The notes beneath the pieces were generated by a model. It was not told the DNA's origin, made no database searches, and was given only the letters and a program-made list of their open reading frames with translations. 64,000 bases of DNA, from positions 4,216,001 through 4,280,000 of the forward strand of contig JAILWY010000006.1 in NCBI GenBank assembly GCA_022113835.1. The letters are read 5' to 3'. The position numbers and the translations under genes were made by a program. Origin of the DNA: Atopsyche davidsoni (taxonomy: Eukaryota > Arthropoda > Insecta > Trichoptera > Hydrobiosidae). Below are positions 49,742-60,740 of the stretch, in pieces. Each line of letters starts with the position of its first letter. The stretch's first letter is position 1.

Positions 49742-52151
49742 GCTTCACTTACATTTCAAATGAAGATGCACTGAGACCACTAGTTTTTTCTTTAGCGCAG
49801 TAGGACTTAGAAATGGTCTTTTTGATAAAAAGTAGGAATGCCTGATCAGGCAAAGCATGAGGGTGTGAGATAAGGCATAGACTTAGTAGGTTTAGTTTAT
49901 ATATGCTATGTTATTAAAAACATAATTAACAAACAAAAAAAGTCAACATCTGTGATAACAAATAATTAAAAATATTTTAATATAACTATGAAATGTAAAT
50001 TAAGTCGTTTCTAATCATGCGGTAGTTTCCGTTTATGAAGAAGTCACTTGAAAAGCACGCCAAGTGAAACTTATCGACCAAAAGAATTATCCCAGATGAA
50101 AAAGCGACGCGCATTGTCATGGATATTGACCCTTATTAGTCGGGATGTTAAGAGACACAATTGAAAGCGGAGGTAAGAGAATCCTGACACCAATAATGTG
50201 TCGGAACATATTTTATCGCAGCCTCACAATGATGAGACATAACATGGCTCTGGTGCGTGAGGTACGTGGTCCGAATTCTAAACTAGGAGCTAGTTTGTTA
50301 TGTTTTGTTTTTTTTCGTTTTGTTTGGAGACTTAAATATATCGTAGTCTTCTCATCACGGTTGTATTAAAAAACGCATATGTACATGTGACTGATTGTTT
50401 TTTTTTTTTCTATTAACATTATACTTCAACCTACATTATACCAAGTAACACATAATCTCATATTTTTTAGATAAAAATTGGTATTTTTTTTTTTACAAAC
50501 GGTTGCCAATTCAATGATAAATTACCCGAATAAAACCGACATCATCATATATCTTTAAAAAGTGTCTAGAATTATTTTGTTATGAAATCAGCAAACAATT
50601 ATGCATTTTAAATCAATCCCATTGAGTATTTATTTATTTATTGTAATTTTATATTAATTATGTAATAAAAATTAACTGATATAATTTTTTTCAGCTTTTG
50701 ACTGTTTCAAAGAGATGAAAAAAGTATCTCCTGATTAATTTTTTTTTAGTCTTGAGGGGATTTTCCTATCGTAGATTGTATAGAAATCAAAGAGAGTTAA
50801 ACATGGTATTTTATTTTTGTTAAAACCAGCCGAATCCAAGGGGATAAAGGTGTAATTTTCAATTTATAAAATTGCCTTATTTATTTGATCAGGACATTAA
50901 GTTAGAAATAAATCATAGAACGACACGTGACCAAGCAGTACCGCGCATAGAGAGGTAAGCCCATATCGAGCGCTAGTAAACAAAGGACTCCGAGGTACCT
51001 CGAGGCTCACGGCGTGAGGACGTTGTATGTGTTTCTATGGGAGGACTACTGCTATTTAAGGGCCTCTAAAAGATACCAATTGAGGTCCTGTTGTGATACA
51101 TTGTACAAAAGTTCGTTCTGGAGATGTTTTTTTTAAAAGAAGGAAGCTGCAAACAGCCATTGTGTGTTTAAAGTGTTGATTGAAGTAATTTTTTATCAAC
51201 TCCATTTTTAATAGATTAAACTACATTTTACGTCGTTATATTCTGTATTTTTCGTACACTCTGTATTTTTCTATTTATAACAACAAACCAACTTTTTTAA
51301 ATTAATTTAGTGATACCACTACGTATAATAATATTTAGCCAGTTGATTTTTGATTTCAGAATATAGTAATGTATTTTTATGTAATATTGAATACATTGAA
51401 ATATTGTTATTACTATAAACACGATAAAAATTGCAAGTACACGTTATTTATATTTGCCAATTTTTAATCTTTGAAGACATAATTTTTTTTCACAGAATGT
51501 GCTCATTTTAATTTTGTTTTATCATAATCCGAGACCAAAAATCGTGCAAAAATATGAGAATCCATTAAGAAAATAAATTTCTTCGTATTCAAATATACTG
51601 ATCGGCAATAAAATATTTACAAATAATTTATTTTTATTTTTTTATCCAGTAATAATGAAAATTATTCGAAAATACGCAAGTAATATAATTAAAAAAATAT
51701 TAATAAAAAAATCATTTATTAAAGTGAACTATTAAATTTAATTAAAATAAAATAAAAGGCATTATTATATCATGAAAGTTATAAAATAATTATAAAGATG
51801 TTTATCACTTTTCGAATTTCCTTAGCTTTGGCATATTATATTTTATAAGTAGATATATCCAAATGCGTAAATAGTAGACGTGGAGTAGGAATACAAAAGC
51901 AGATTCTCGTTGGGGGTTTGAAGGATGCGGCCGGCTGGCAGGCCAGAGTCCACAAAGGCGCCACGCGATCACGACCCGCGCCAGGACGGGACGCGGAATG
52001 CCAATGAGGCGAGGGTTGCGGCGGTCAGTGCTACTGCCAAGGTCAGCTGATGACGGAAAACTCTGATGCTGAGAAAGAACCTTACTTTTGATCGATACGT
52101 AAACATTGACTGGATCATTATTTTTTACAATTTTTTTTTTTTCAAAATTAA
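49742..52151. other. Noncoding; islands at 50030-50290, 50920-51100, 51880-52080
   Basis: The 50920-51100 island holds a CGAGGTACCTCG palindrome. The 51880-52080 island is CpG-rich. The rest is AT-rich without recognisable features. Confidence 0.3.
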
Positions 52152-52458
52152 TTAACCTGTTAACCGGGCGGGACGTATAAATACGTCCAACGTTATCAAT
52201 ATCGAGTACGGGGAAGACGTATTAGTACGTCCTTAAAATATATGTTGCGCCATGAAAATAAATATGCGTAGATGAATCTCTTTCATTATATATCTTCTAT
52301 TTCTATTATGAAAACAATATATATCTTCAAAAAGAGCTAGATTTGGAATGAAGTTGTTTATTTTGAGTGAAAGCCAATCTGGATACGTACAAAATAGAGT
52401 CGGTCGACATGTCCTAGTGAAAGAATACGCGCCCGTTGTATGTTGCGTAATTAAAAAG

Positions 52459-52500
52459 GACCGGTTTCGCCAACCTTTCACGTTGGCATTATCAAACAGA
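52459..52500 (-). ncRNA. Hammerhead-like ribozyme, U3-A8 core variant, copy 2
   Basis: On minus: TTGATAA (52495-52489) at the core position, stem II GCCAAC/GTTGGC with loop GTGAAAG, GAAAC, 2-nt loop CG and GTC ending at 52459. Architecture is identical to the 15.2 kb copy. The plus strand of the same insert holds only the 3' half (stem II arm, GAAACCGGTC), so it would not fold alone. Confidence 0.45.
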
Positions 52501-52626
52501 CGTGAAAGGTTGGCGAAACCGGTCACTAATAAAAATAAAAATGTGGAAAATCACTCAAGTATTTTATTCAAAAATATTAAAATGGAATTCCACCAAGTAC
52601 TCTCTGTCAAAAAATATTGAATTTCT
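52460..52626. mobile_element. Penelope-like/retrozyme-type fragment, copy 2, with 12-bp target duplication
   Basis: TAATTAAAAAGG flanks it exactly on both sides (52448-52459 and 52627-52638). The insert starts with the reverse complement of a hammerhead-like segment, switches strand near 52500, then runs forward through a second partial copy of that segment and the family tail (GAATTCCACCAAGTACTC), also seen at 15.3 kb. The left junction falls at the predicted cleavage position of the minus-strand ribozyme. No coding sequence is present. Confidence 0.75.
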
Positions 52627-52651
52627 TAATTAAAAAGGGTTGACAGGTTAA

Positions 52652-55600
52652 GACACATTTAATATATATTGTACTAGCGCCTAGGATTTTTTTTATTAAT
52701 TGATCTGCGTGATAAAATATTGGTTTGGACATTGGTTATCTGATTCATCAAATCAAGTGAAGTAAATATTTCGTCCCATAAGCTGTTAAATAAAAAAAAA
52801 ACTCTAAATAAATGATTCATTAGATTCTTGAGTACAACTGCATATGAAATTGAAACATTGTAGAATGCGACAACAGCAAGTAATTCCAAAAACTGACATT
52901 TATTTGTATCAGATATAAACTATAGATCATTATTAATATAAGAGAAAAATATTGATATATATTTTTACAGAATAATAATAATTTAAATAAATTTAAGAGG
53001 AACATTGTAAGCGAGATACAAGCAAGCTGAAATAAATCTGATTGTGGGACATTCCATATTCTATGAAAAATGATAGGAATAAAGAATAAGGATACTTAAT
53101 ACTTGTTAAAGAATACTTAAATATTGTTCGTTCAACGAAGAGAAGTTGATTAAAAAAACTAATAATTTTGATGCTTACGAATAAATAAATACGAATCAAA
53201 TTATTTACGTAGCGTTCAAAATACAAACTCATGGTATTTTAAAGAAATGTAATACCGATTATACAAATATTTTAAATTTATAAGGTACATGAAAATATAT
53301 GAATACACTTGAGCGAAAATGAAATATTTTTTTCCTTATTATTATTTAAATATTTTTTTATATTAATCTAAATTTAATACGTTAGTCAAATATTATTATG
53401 ACCAGGGGTAGTTCTTGCTTTTATATATATATATATAAATTACTTGGATCTTAAAAAAACTTTCGAGTAAAGTAGCACAATAATAACATATATGGGTGCT
53501 CGCATGGCATCGTTTGAAGCCCTCTAAAAGGAAATTATAAAAAATATAAAAAACACACATTGACACCGGCATTACATGTGACAACTCTCCAAGTGATTTA
53601 CGAAATGAAACTATGTGAATTGTACAATGTCAGTATCCTTGCGGTTTTCCACAATAAGGGTGCTCTTATTTGTTAGCGGTTTAAAAAAACGGTCCACCGG
53701 GAGTCGACCGAGATGCTGAGGAATATAAGGCGAGTAAAAGCCTCCGTCTGAAACCAAATAACAAAATAACAAGCTCTCAGTAAGGGAGCGACCGAATCCG
53801 GACCACCTGGGACACATAGAGCAAAGATGGACGGGTGAGAAGGCGTGCATACCTCCGCGAAGATATTTTTTTATAAATTATACTCCAGTTTAATAAATAA
53901 CCAGTTAGGTAGTGTAATTAATTGCGTTTTTTAACTTACTGATGTTTCGTTTATGGGAATGAAGACGAATGTGAACAAATAAATTGTGTCTTTAACTTCA
54001 ACTTTATAGATTTCCTAGAATATACAATAAATATTATCATTTAATCATGGCATTACAAAATCTTATAATCACGTATGTGAACATTTAAAAATATAATTTT
54101 CTCATTTAACGATTATTTTAACATACTTAACTAACACATAAATACTGTGATGGATATTATTTTGTACACAAGTCACGAATCAAACCGACCATTCAATTTT
54201 AAAAACACACAACGCTGCCAAAAACGGAAATAATTTTAAATACAAATCACATAAATGCGGCGACTTCTCTCCAAATCCCCTTAAACGCACCCGCTTCCGA
54301 CATTTATTTTGCCCGTAATTAGGAAACGCATCCTCGGCGTCTCAAACGGGATTCAAACGGGAGCCGCCTTCCCCCATAAGTAAAAACTGGTAACCGCCCG
54401 ACCACCTGACGATGGTATCAAATAATACCCAAAGCCGAATGCGGAGAGGCACGTGCCGCAGGTAGCCTCACGACTCACGAGCCGCGGTTTAATATGTATC
54501 GATTATATAGAAGAGAACTGCGGTACTTTGCGTTGTTATGGAAACAGAGCCCTACAAGGAGCCCGGAGAGAGGACACGTCATAAAAAATCCATGTTGGTC
54601 GGACTTAAATGAATTTCGATGATTTTATCTGCACGGATTTTCGTATTTATGGATCATTATTTTTTTTCAGACTCATCGCATGCTTCTTTCATAAGGTGGG
54701 TGGCACGCTGTAAAGTAGGCGGTGAAAACGCGGAAATACATTATTAATTTTTGATGGAATAATTTAGTGCGAGCGAGTCATGATCACCAATTCCATTTCA
54801 AGATTGAAAACCTTTGTACTTTACGTTGTATGTTCTCATATAATTACAAATTTTCTTTGTAAATGGGTTTGTATCGATTTCTATATAAGATAAATATGAG
54901 AATTACTTGAGAAGAAAATATTATGAGATAACTCTAGTTTAACAGATTCATACTTCTCATAAATTTTTTTGAGTAAAAACATTTTCATTGAAATTTTATA
55001 TGCATTTTTCAAAATATAGATTATTTCATAACATGGTAATTATCGACATTGGTTGAAACTAATCTTTACATATATACAACGTATATTCACGACAGAGTAA
55101 AAGCTAATAATTCACTTAAAATTTAATGAAAATACTTTGAAGTCAAGGTTAGTTAAAGACAACTTCTTAATGCAGAAGTACTCTGCATTCTTGAATACCT
55201 GATCAGCATTGACATGTTTCAGCAAGATTGTAGATAAGGTGTCAAGATCTTGGATGCATTTAGCTACTTTATCTCAGAAAACAATCCACTTTCCCACGGA
55301 GACAGCAAGAGAATGTTGCAAAATATAAATTCAATGCAATACAACAGCGTCTTTTTAACAAACAAAAAAAATAAATTATCTATTTGTAAAAACATTACTT
55401 TACTTAAAGAAAACATGTTGATTTATCGTTTACTTGTCGTAGTATAAAATAGCACTGTAGTAGTTTTATACATACAAGTAGCAACACTGATAATTTAATA
55501 TGCTGAACACTCTCATTTTATGACTTACTTCAGCAAACAACTTATTCTGCCCTCAAGACAAAACAAAAGTACTTTAAACGGATATACCAACAGCCTCTTC

Positions 55601-56850
55601 TTCGCTATGCTAATTTCCCAGATTTACAAGTGAGATAGTGACGCGCAATCTGATAGGAAGTCTACTAAAGATTCTGCAACCGTATTTGCTTGGGACGGTC
55701 CGTCCAGATGACTCGGGAGATAGACCCACTGTAAATACTAGTAACTTTGCCATAAAAGACGCACAGTCGGTTATCTCCTCGGAATAAATGCAAGGAAAAT
55801 TGCTTCAGATTGTGAGGATATCTAGATGATGTTAATATTAATGAGTGTAACGACAGTTTGGCCGAGATGTTTGTTTACTCATTAAACTTCTTGATTAACA
55901 TACGAGTACTAAATTTTATTATATCGCATACAATTTTTTTAATTTACTATATAAAACCCGTATTTATTTGTAGACTTCTAAATATTATTTTTTTATCACA
56001 AAACTTACGCAACGTAACGTAAATATTTTAAAACGTGTATGTAGAAAATGTTAATGTTTTTGTTTTGAATCTAGTATTGTCATTTTTTGTTCAATTATAA
56101 ATACACTTCATGGTTATAATTTAAAAATTATAACCAAAACTGAAATTTTAAATGTAATGTTACAGTAATTTCAATTAAATTTAACATTGTTTTTACAGTC
56201 GAGAAAAAGTACAATGAAAAGATACTGAAACTGCAAGCAGTCATAAACTCACTGAATAGCTAGTCTTTTCCACATCTATAGCTAATGTACGTCCCAACAA
56301 GCAACATAAACCTCGGTGTAAAGCGCCAGGCACACCATCGGTATAAAAGCTGCTGAAATATCGCCCGCCAAGCTCTCCCCAGCGACCGTTCTCGCCGACA
56401 AGTACTAATTCCGCCGTCGCTAACGGCGCTGTCGTTCCGTTTAACGCCGTTTAACGCAGGCTTTAACGAAAGTCAACGACGCCCTGGGTGCGCAGAGTGC
56501 CGGCCGACTACCCTTGACGTATCGATTTTTTCACTACGAGTTTTGCAAAAGCTAAAGAATTATCGCTCAGTAGCAGTAAAATAAAATTTCCTTATAAATG
56601 TATTTAGTATGAAATATGACATCGTCTTTATTATTTTTTTTTAAAATAAAATTCTCAATTTTATTGACTAGATGTTCATATTATATAAGTAAAAAAAAAA
56701 GAGAATTCGCTATCAAATTATAAAATGCAAAATATTACGTGTGAGATTACTTTTTTGATATGTATAAATAAATTTTCATATAAACATATATATAGCCACA
56801 AAGACGACTTCGAACCCAAACAACAAACATCTGGATTGATTATTTTACTC
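52652..56850. other. Noncoding; islands at 53600-53860, 54230-54740, 55540-55800, 56270-56520
   Basis: The 53600-53860 island has the 19-bp word shared with 31906-31924. The 54230-54740 block is one of the longest and has TAATTAGG (54316-54323). Frames of 60-99 codons in this stretch are AT-driven or island shadows and match nothing I recognise. Confidence 0.3.
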
Positions 56851-56859
56851 ATCGATTTC

Positions 56860-57380
56860 ATTCAGCTGGTCCCTGAGCTGACCAAATTACATTAATAGTG
56901 ATATTCCAGCAGACAAAAATAACAAAACCCACATAGAGAGCTAAGGGATGGTACAGAGAGGCCGGGGAGGGTGAGGGGGTGGTAGAAGGTGGCTCCCCCG
57001 CACCAAATAATAAACGTTCCTAAAAACCTTCATTTGGTATTCAACTCGCCGCAGGCCCGCCATTGGCACACATAAACCCCCAGCCATGTTGGAAGCTGCG
57101 TCCCACTCTAGCGCATGGTGCTCAGCGTCACGTGACAGATTTCATCTCGCTCCTACGTGGGGAGGCTGCCACGTGACCGGCGGACTATCGCCTTCCCTGT
57201 CCCCCCCGAAGCGACCCGGCCGTCTCGCTCTGGCTTCAGCTCCGGCGGTACGTGAGATGCCTGCAGAGTGGAGATCACGTAGTCTGCAGAGCGGAGGCGC
57301 GGGGATGATGGCCCAGGGTGGAGGCTCGACTCGTTAAGGGTGCGGAGAATTTCGTGCGACGGATGCGTTGCAGTGGATCT
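56860..57380. promoter_or_regulatory. GC-rich island with clustered CACGTG E-boxes
   Basis: A perfect palindrome GTCACGTGAC (57127-57136) and a second CACGTGAC (57170-57177) are 41 bp apart, with TACGTGAG near 57250 and ATCACGTAG near 57283. CACGTG-core sites bind bHLH-ZIP factors such as USF, MITF/TFEB or Myc/Max. An 83-codon plus frame (57086-57337) covers the same bases and has no recognised domain; I favour a regulatory reading. Confidence 0.35.
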
Positions 57381-60300
57381 TATGGATTTTTCTGAAAGTT
57401 GTAAAATATTTCCTGGACTTTCTCGTAGACAGCCGGGTTGGAAATAATGAAAAAAAAGTATCTATTTCAATTTTGGAGTAGGCGTATTCACACTTGACTA
57501 CAAATTGATGTTTATTTGAATACAATTTATGGATAAATATATATTTAAAATAAAATACTTCTAGAGTTGTTTCTTTCCATTCCATAAGCATACATATTGT
57601 TTGTGGAGGACATTGTCAATCTTATGCTAAATAACAAATTAAGAAGTTTTTTAATGTATCTCATTTTATTGTTTTTGATAATAGAAAGGATAGCTTATGT
57701 TTTTGTTTAAAAATCTGAGTATAGTTCCAATAATTCTTTTGGTCTAAAATTTTGGATTTTCTTCTTTTCCTTTTGATTAAAAGATCTAAAACCTAACAAC
57801 TACAATATGCTTTTAAGAGTATTTTATTGTACATCATATTTCACAAAGTAATCCGTCAGTTTAATCTACCAACAACCATTCGAAAGTTTCAGAGTTATGC
57901 ATTAGTCTAAGTAGGCTGAAGGTAGTTAACAGCCGTAGAGTACGAAGGCACATTTCTTTAACTTTTACGGCACTCCATATCTTTCTATCTCCATACTTTG
58001 TAATGTGGCTAACTAAGAATGAAATAGAAAAAAATAAATACATGATATTTATTTATGTAAATGACAAATACCTTAAAATACAGACTGACAGAATGGCAGA
58101 ACGAATATACATATTTATATCTTATTTATTAAAATAAGAGTCTAACCGAAATATCGTAACGTCATCACAACTGCATAAACTAAATTATTAGGAAGCCACC
58201 GACTGACAAAAATATATTTTAGTATTTGGAAAATGTTGAAAACTCATCGGAGAGATAGATTCTCAGATTTGTTTAGTGATTGTTCACTTGCTTGTGCTTT
58301 AAAAACACTTGGACGATGTTTTCGACAGTGTTGGACATCCGAGAAGATGTTGAATTGAAAACATTATTAAATGTATCTGTACATATAAATTCATGACCAA
58401 AAAATTCACTATTTGCACAATAAAACGGTTCAAAAGTGACAGTGCGATTAAATGCTTATTTAATTTACTTATCGTTGTAACGAGTTACTGAAGGTAGAAT
58501 TATCAACAAATTTTTATACAATTGTTATGAAATGCAAGTTTAAGAATCGGGTTCCAATGCCTCTGAGGGCAATCTGAACTATTTTCAATTCTCATAATTG
58601 CCAGAAAAGACAAACACGGCCAGTATTTTTATAATTAAAGTCTCAATGGCAGTCCGGAGTGCAGTGGCGGCGGGCCGGGCGGGTCGGGCGGCGTCTGCGA
58701 TGGCTAAACTTCGGCAATAAAACACTCGCGCACCGCCGCGGCCGCGGACGTGTGGGGAATACCCGCTAATGCCGATGTGCCATGAACCTCTGCGAGAAAA
58801 ATGCTTATTCAATTCTGCATCTAGGAACACTTGACAATATTCTGAGAATCTTCTACGTTTAAAAAAAACGCTAATTCAAGCTAAGAACAAATATTGTAAC
58901 GATTGATTTTCAATATCCAAATTCCAAATCTAACCGACACGTAAATAAGCTTAATCGCCCTTCTTGCACTTATGTTTATGAAACAATCGTAAAACAAAGC
59001 CTTACATCCAAAAAATAATGCAATAAGTCAATGCCTGCATATAATGTAAAAAAATAAATATTTATATCTGTTAAAAGTTTTATGATCTAAAAAAAGCAGA
59101 AAAAGTGTGTTTTTATAAAATACTAAACTATCAAATGGTTGACGCCACTGTGAAATGTAAAACACCAAGAGTTTTGATGGTATAGATACATAAAAGAAAA
59201 TTTTCAAAACAAAATAGGAGTCGTGGTACAATAATTACACTACTAAAATGCTCTATTTTTAATATCTTAAAATATGATTTCAAAAAAATATTATACCATT
59301 TTCCTAAAACTTCTACAGTCTTCATGACTTTTTTGTTGCCAGAAAGACAATTATTGGGAACAAAATTCTATGGAATAAAATTGTGCCTTAATAACATTTT
59401 TTATTGTTCAGAAAAATGTTTCATTGGTTTCTACACAAGTATCGCAATATTTAATTTTGTGTGTGTGTACTTATTCATTTACATGAATTTCCTACAAATA
59501 CTTAAACGAGTCCTCAGAAAGTCGTCACCCTTGAGGCATAAAAAGAAGACTCCTCATCGCCAAATAAGTGTCCGCCGCAGGGACGGCAGTAAACACGGAA
59601 GTGGTCAGACAAGACGTCACAGCCTGACCACTTTCAGACTGAATATTTAATACCCGGAGGCCGCACCACGACGGCAGATCATAAAATTCCACCCCAAGAA
59701 TAATTTTCACCCCCTCCTACCGAACTGGGGAGGCTGCAATTGGATTTTGTAGCCACCGGTGGATTTTCGGACGCTCGGTTATTGAAGGTTGTTTACGAAG
59801 GATGCAGAAAACTGCACACTTTACGAGAATGAAAATAAATAAAGAACAGTAAAAAACACCCCTATAACATTCAATTCAACGCAAAAAATAAATTAAATTA
59901 ATTTTCTTATGAAAACAAATATTTTTTTCACTCCCTAAATTACTTTTTAAAAAAAACCTATAAAGTTTCAGCTAAAAGTGACCTATTTTTATATTTCAAT
60001 CAAAACAATATAAAGCGCTGGTAAACGCCGCTATTCATGCCGTATAACAATATTTAACATTTACTTTGCAAAACGAAACCTATTGCATAGACATAGCAAG
60101 GATATATGATTCAATTAAATAAACCGATTCACATAGACATAATAAAATATTAAAAGCGTTTATTTCTATTGGTTCCAGTTCATGAATTTTTTGAATAGTT
60201 AACCAACTTTTTACGTTAGTACTGACACCGTGTAAGTTGTTATGCAGAGCAAAAACAGAACATAACAAATTAAAAAAGTGCCCCGTTGCAACATCGTTTG

Positions 60301-60432
60301 GAATGTGGATAAGTTGCGCGGCCTGATATAGACAATCGCACATCGTTCAGAAATGATAGCTCATTAGATTACCTAATATTTATAATGAAAGTTTAAATTG
60401 AAAAATAGTTTTTCATGTTACACGTAATTCAG
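57381..60432. other. Noncoding; islands at 58650-58800 and 59510-59800
   Basis: The 58650-58800 island is CpG-rich (CGCCGCGGCCGCGG). The AT-rich stretches carry hydrophobic low-complexity frames (up to 108 codons), which I regard as chance. No RNA gene was found. Confidence 0.3.
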
Positions 60433-60740
60433 GCATTGACCAACCTCTGAGTATCGATCCCAGCCGGCGCAGGGCAGCTCGCTACCGGCAAGAGGGAGGG
60501 AGGTGAGCGCCCCGCATACCTGATGGACCCCTTCGGCCAGGTGAGTGCAATGACGATCAATTCTATGAATTTTGATCGAATTGCGCTGGGTCGCCGATCA
60601 GGCCGAGGAGCCCCGCCGGTTTTATGTCCACGGCGAATTTGGAAACAGCGTTTATTGACGGTATTTCGTCAGCGAATTGGGTGATTCGGTTCTTTTCTAC
60701 GTCGTTCGCTTGCAGTTTGAGTTTGCTTCTGAATAGGCGC
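60433..60740 (+). other. GC-rich island with a possible splice-bounded segment
   Basis: CAG/GTGAGT at 60538-60546 is an ideal 5' splice site, and AATTCAG ending at 60432 could be an acceptor, giving a 108-bp candidate exon. No frame is open across it; a short ORF from ATG 60523 (53 codons to TGA 60682-60684) reads through the donor. It could be an untranslated or noncoding-RNA exon, or simply an enhancer island. The palindromic stretch around 60553-60577 (CGATCAA...TTGATCG) is unexplained. Confidence 0.15.

Larger units (their letters stand above)
52152..52651. mobile_element. piggyBac-like MITE with a nested insertion
   Basis: Both ends read inward as TTAACCTGT(T/C)AACC (52152-52165 and the reverse complement of 52638-52651; 13 of 14 identical), starting with TTAA, the target site duplicated by piggyBac-type transposases. 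Inside the left end are two palindromes built on the same words: GGACGTAT-AA-ATACGTCC (52171-52188) and GACGTA-TTAG-TACGTC (52216-52231). There is no transposase. A 167-bp ribozyme-bearing insertion occupies 52460-52626, so the original MITE was about 320 bp. Confidence 0.7.
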
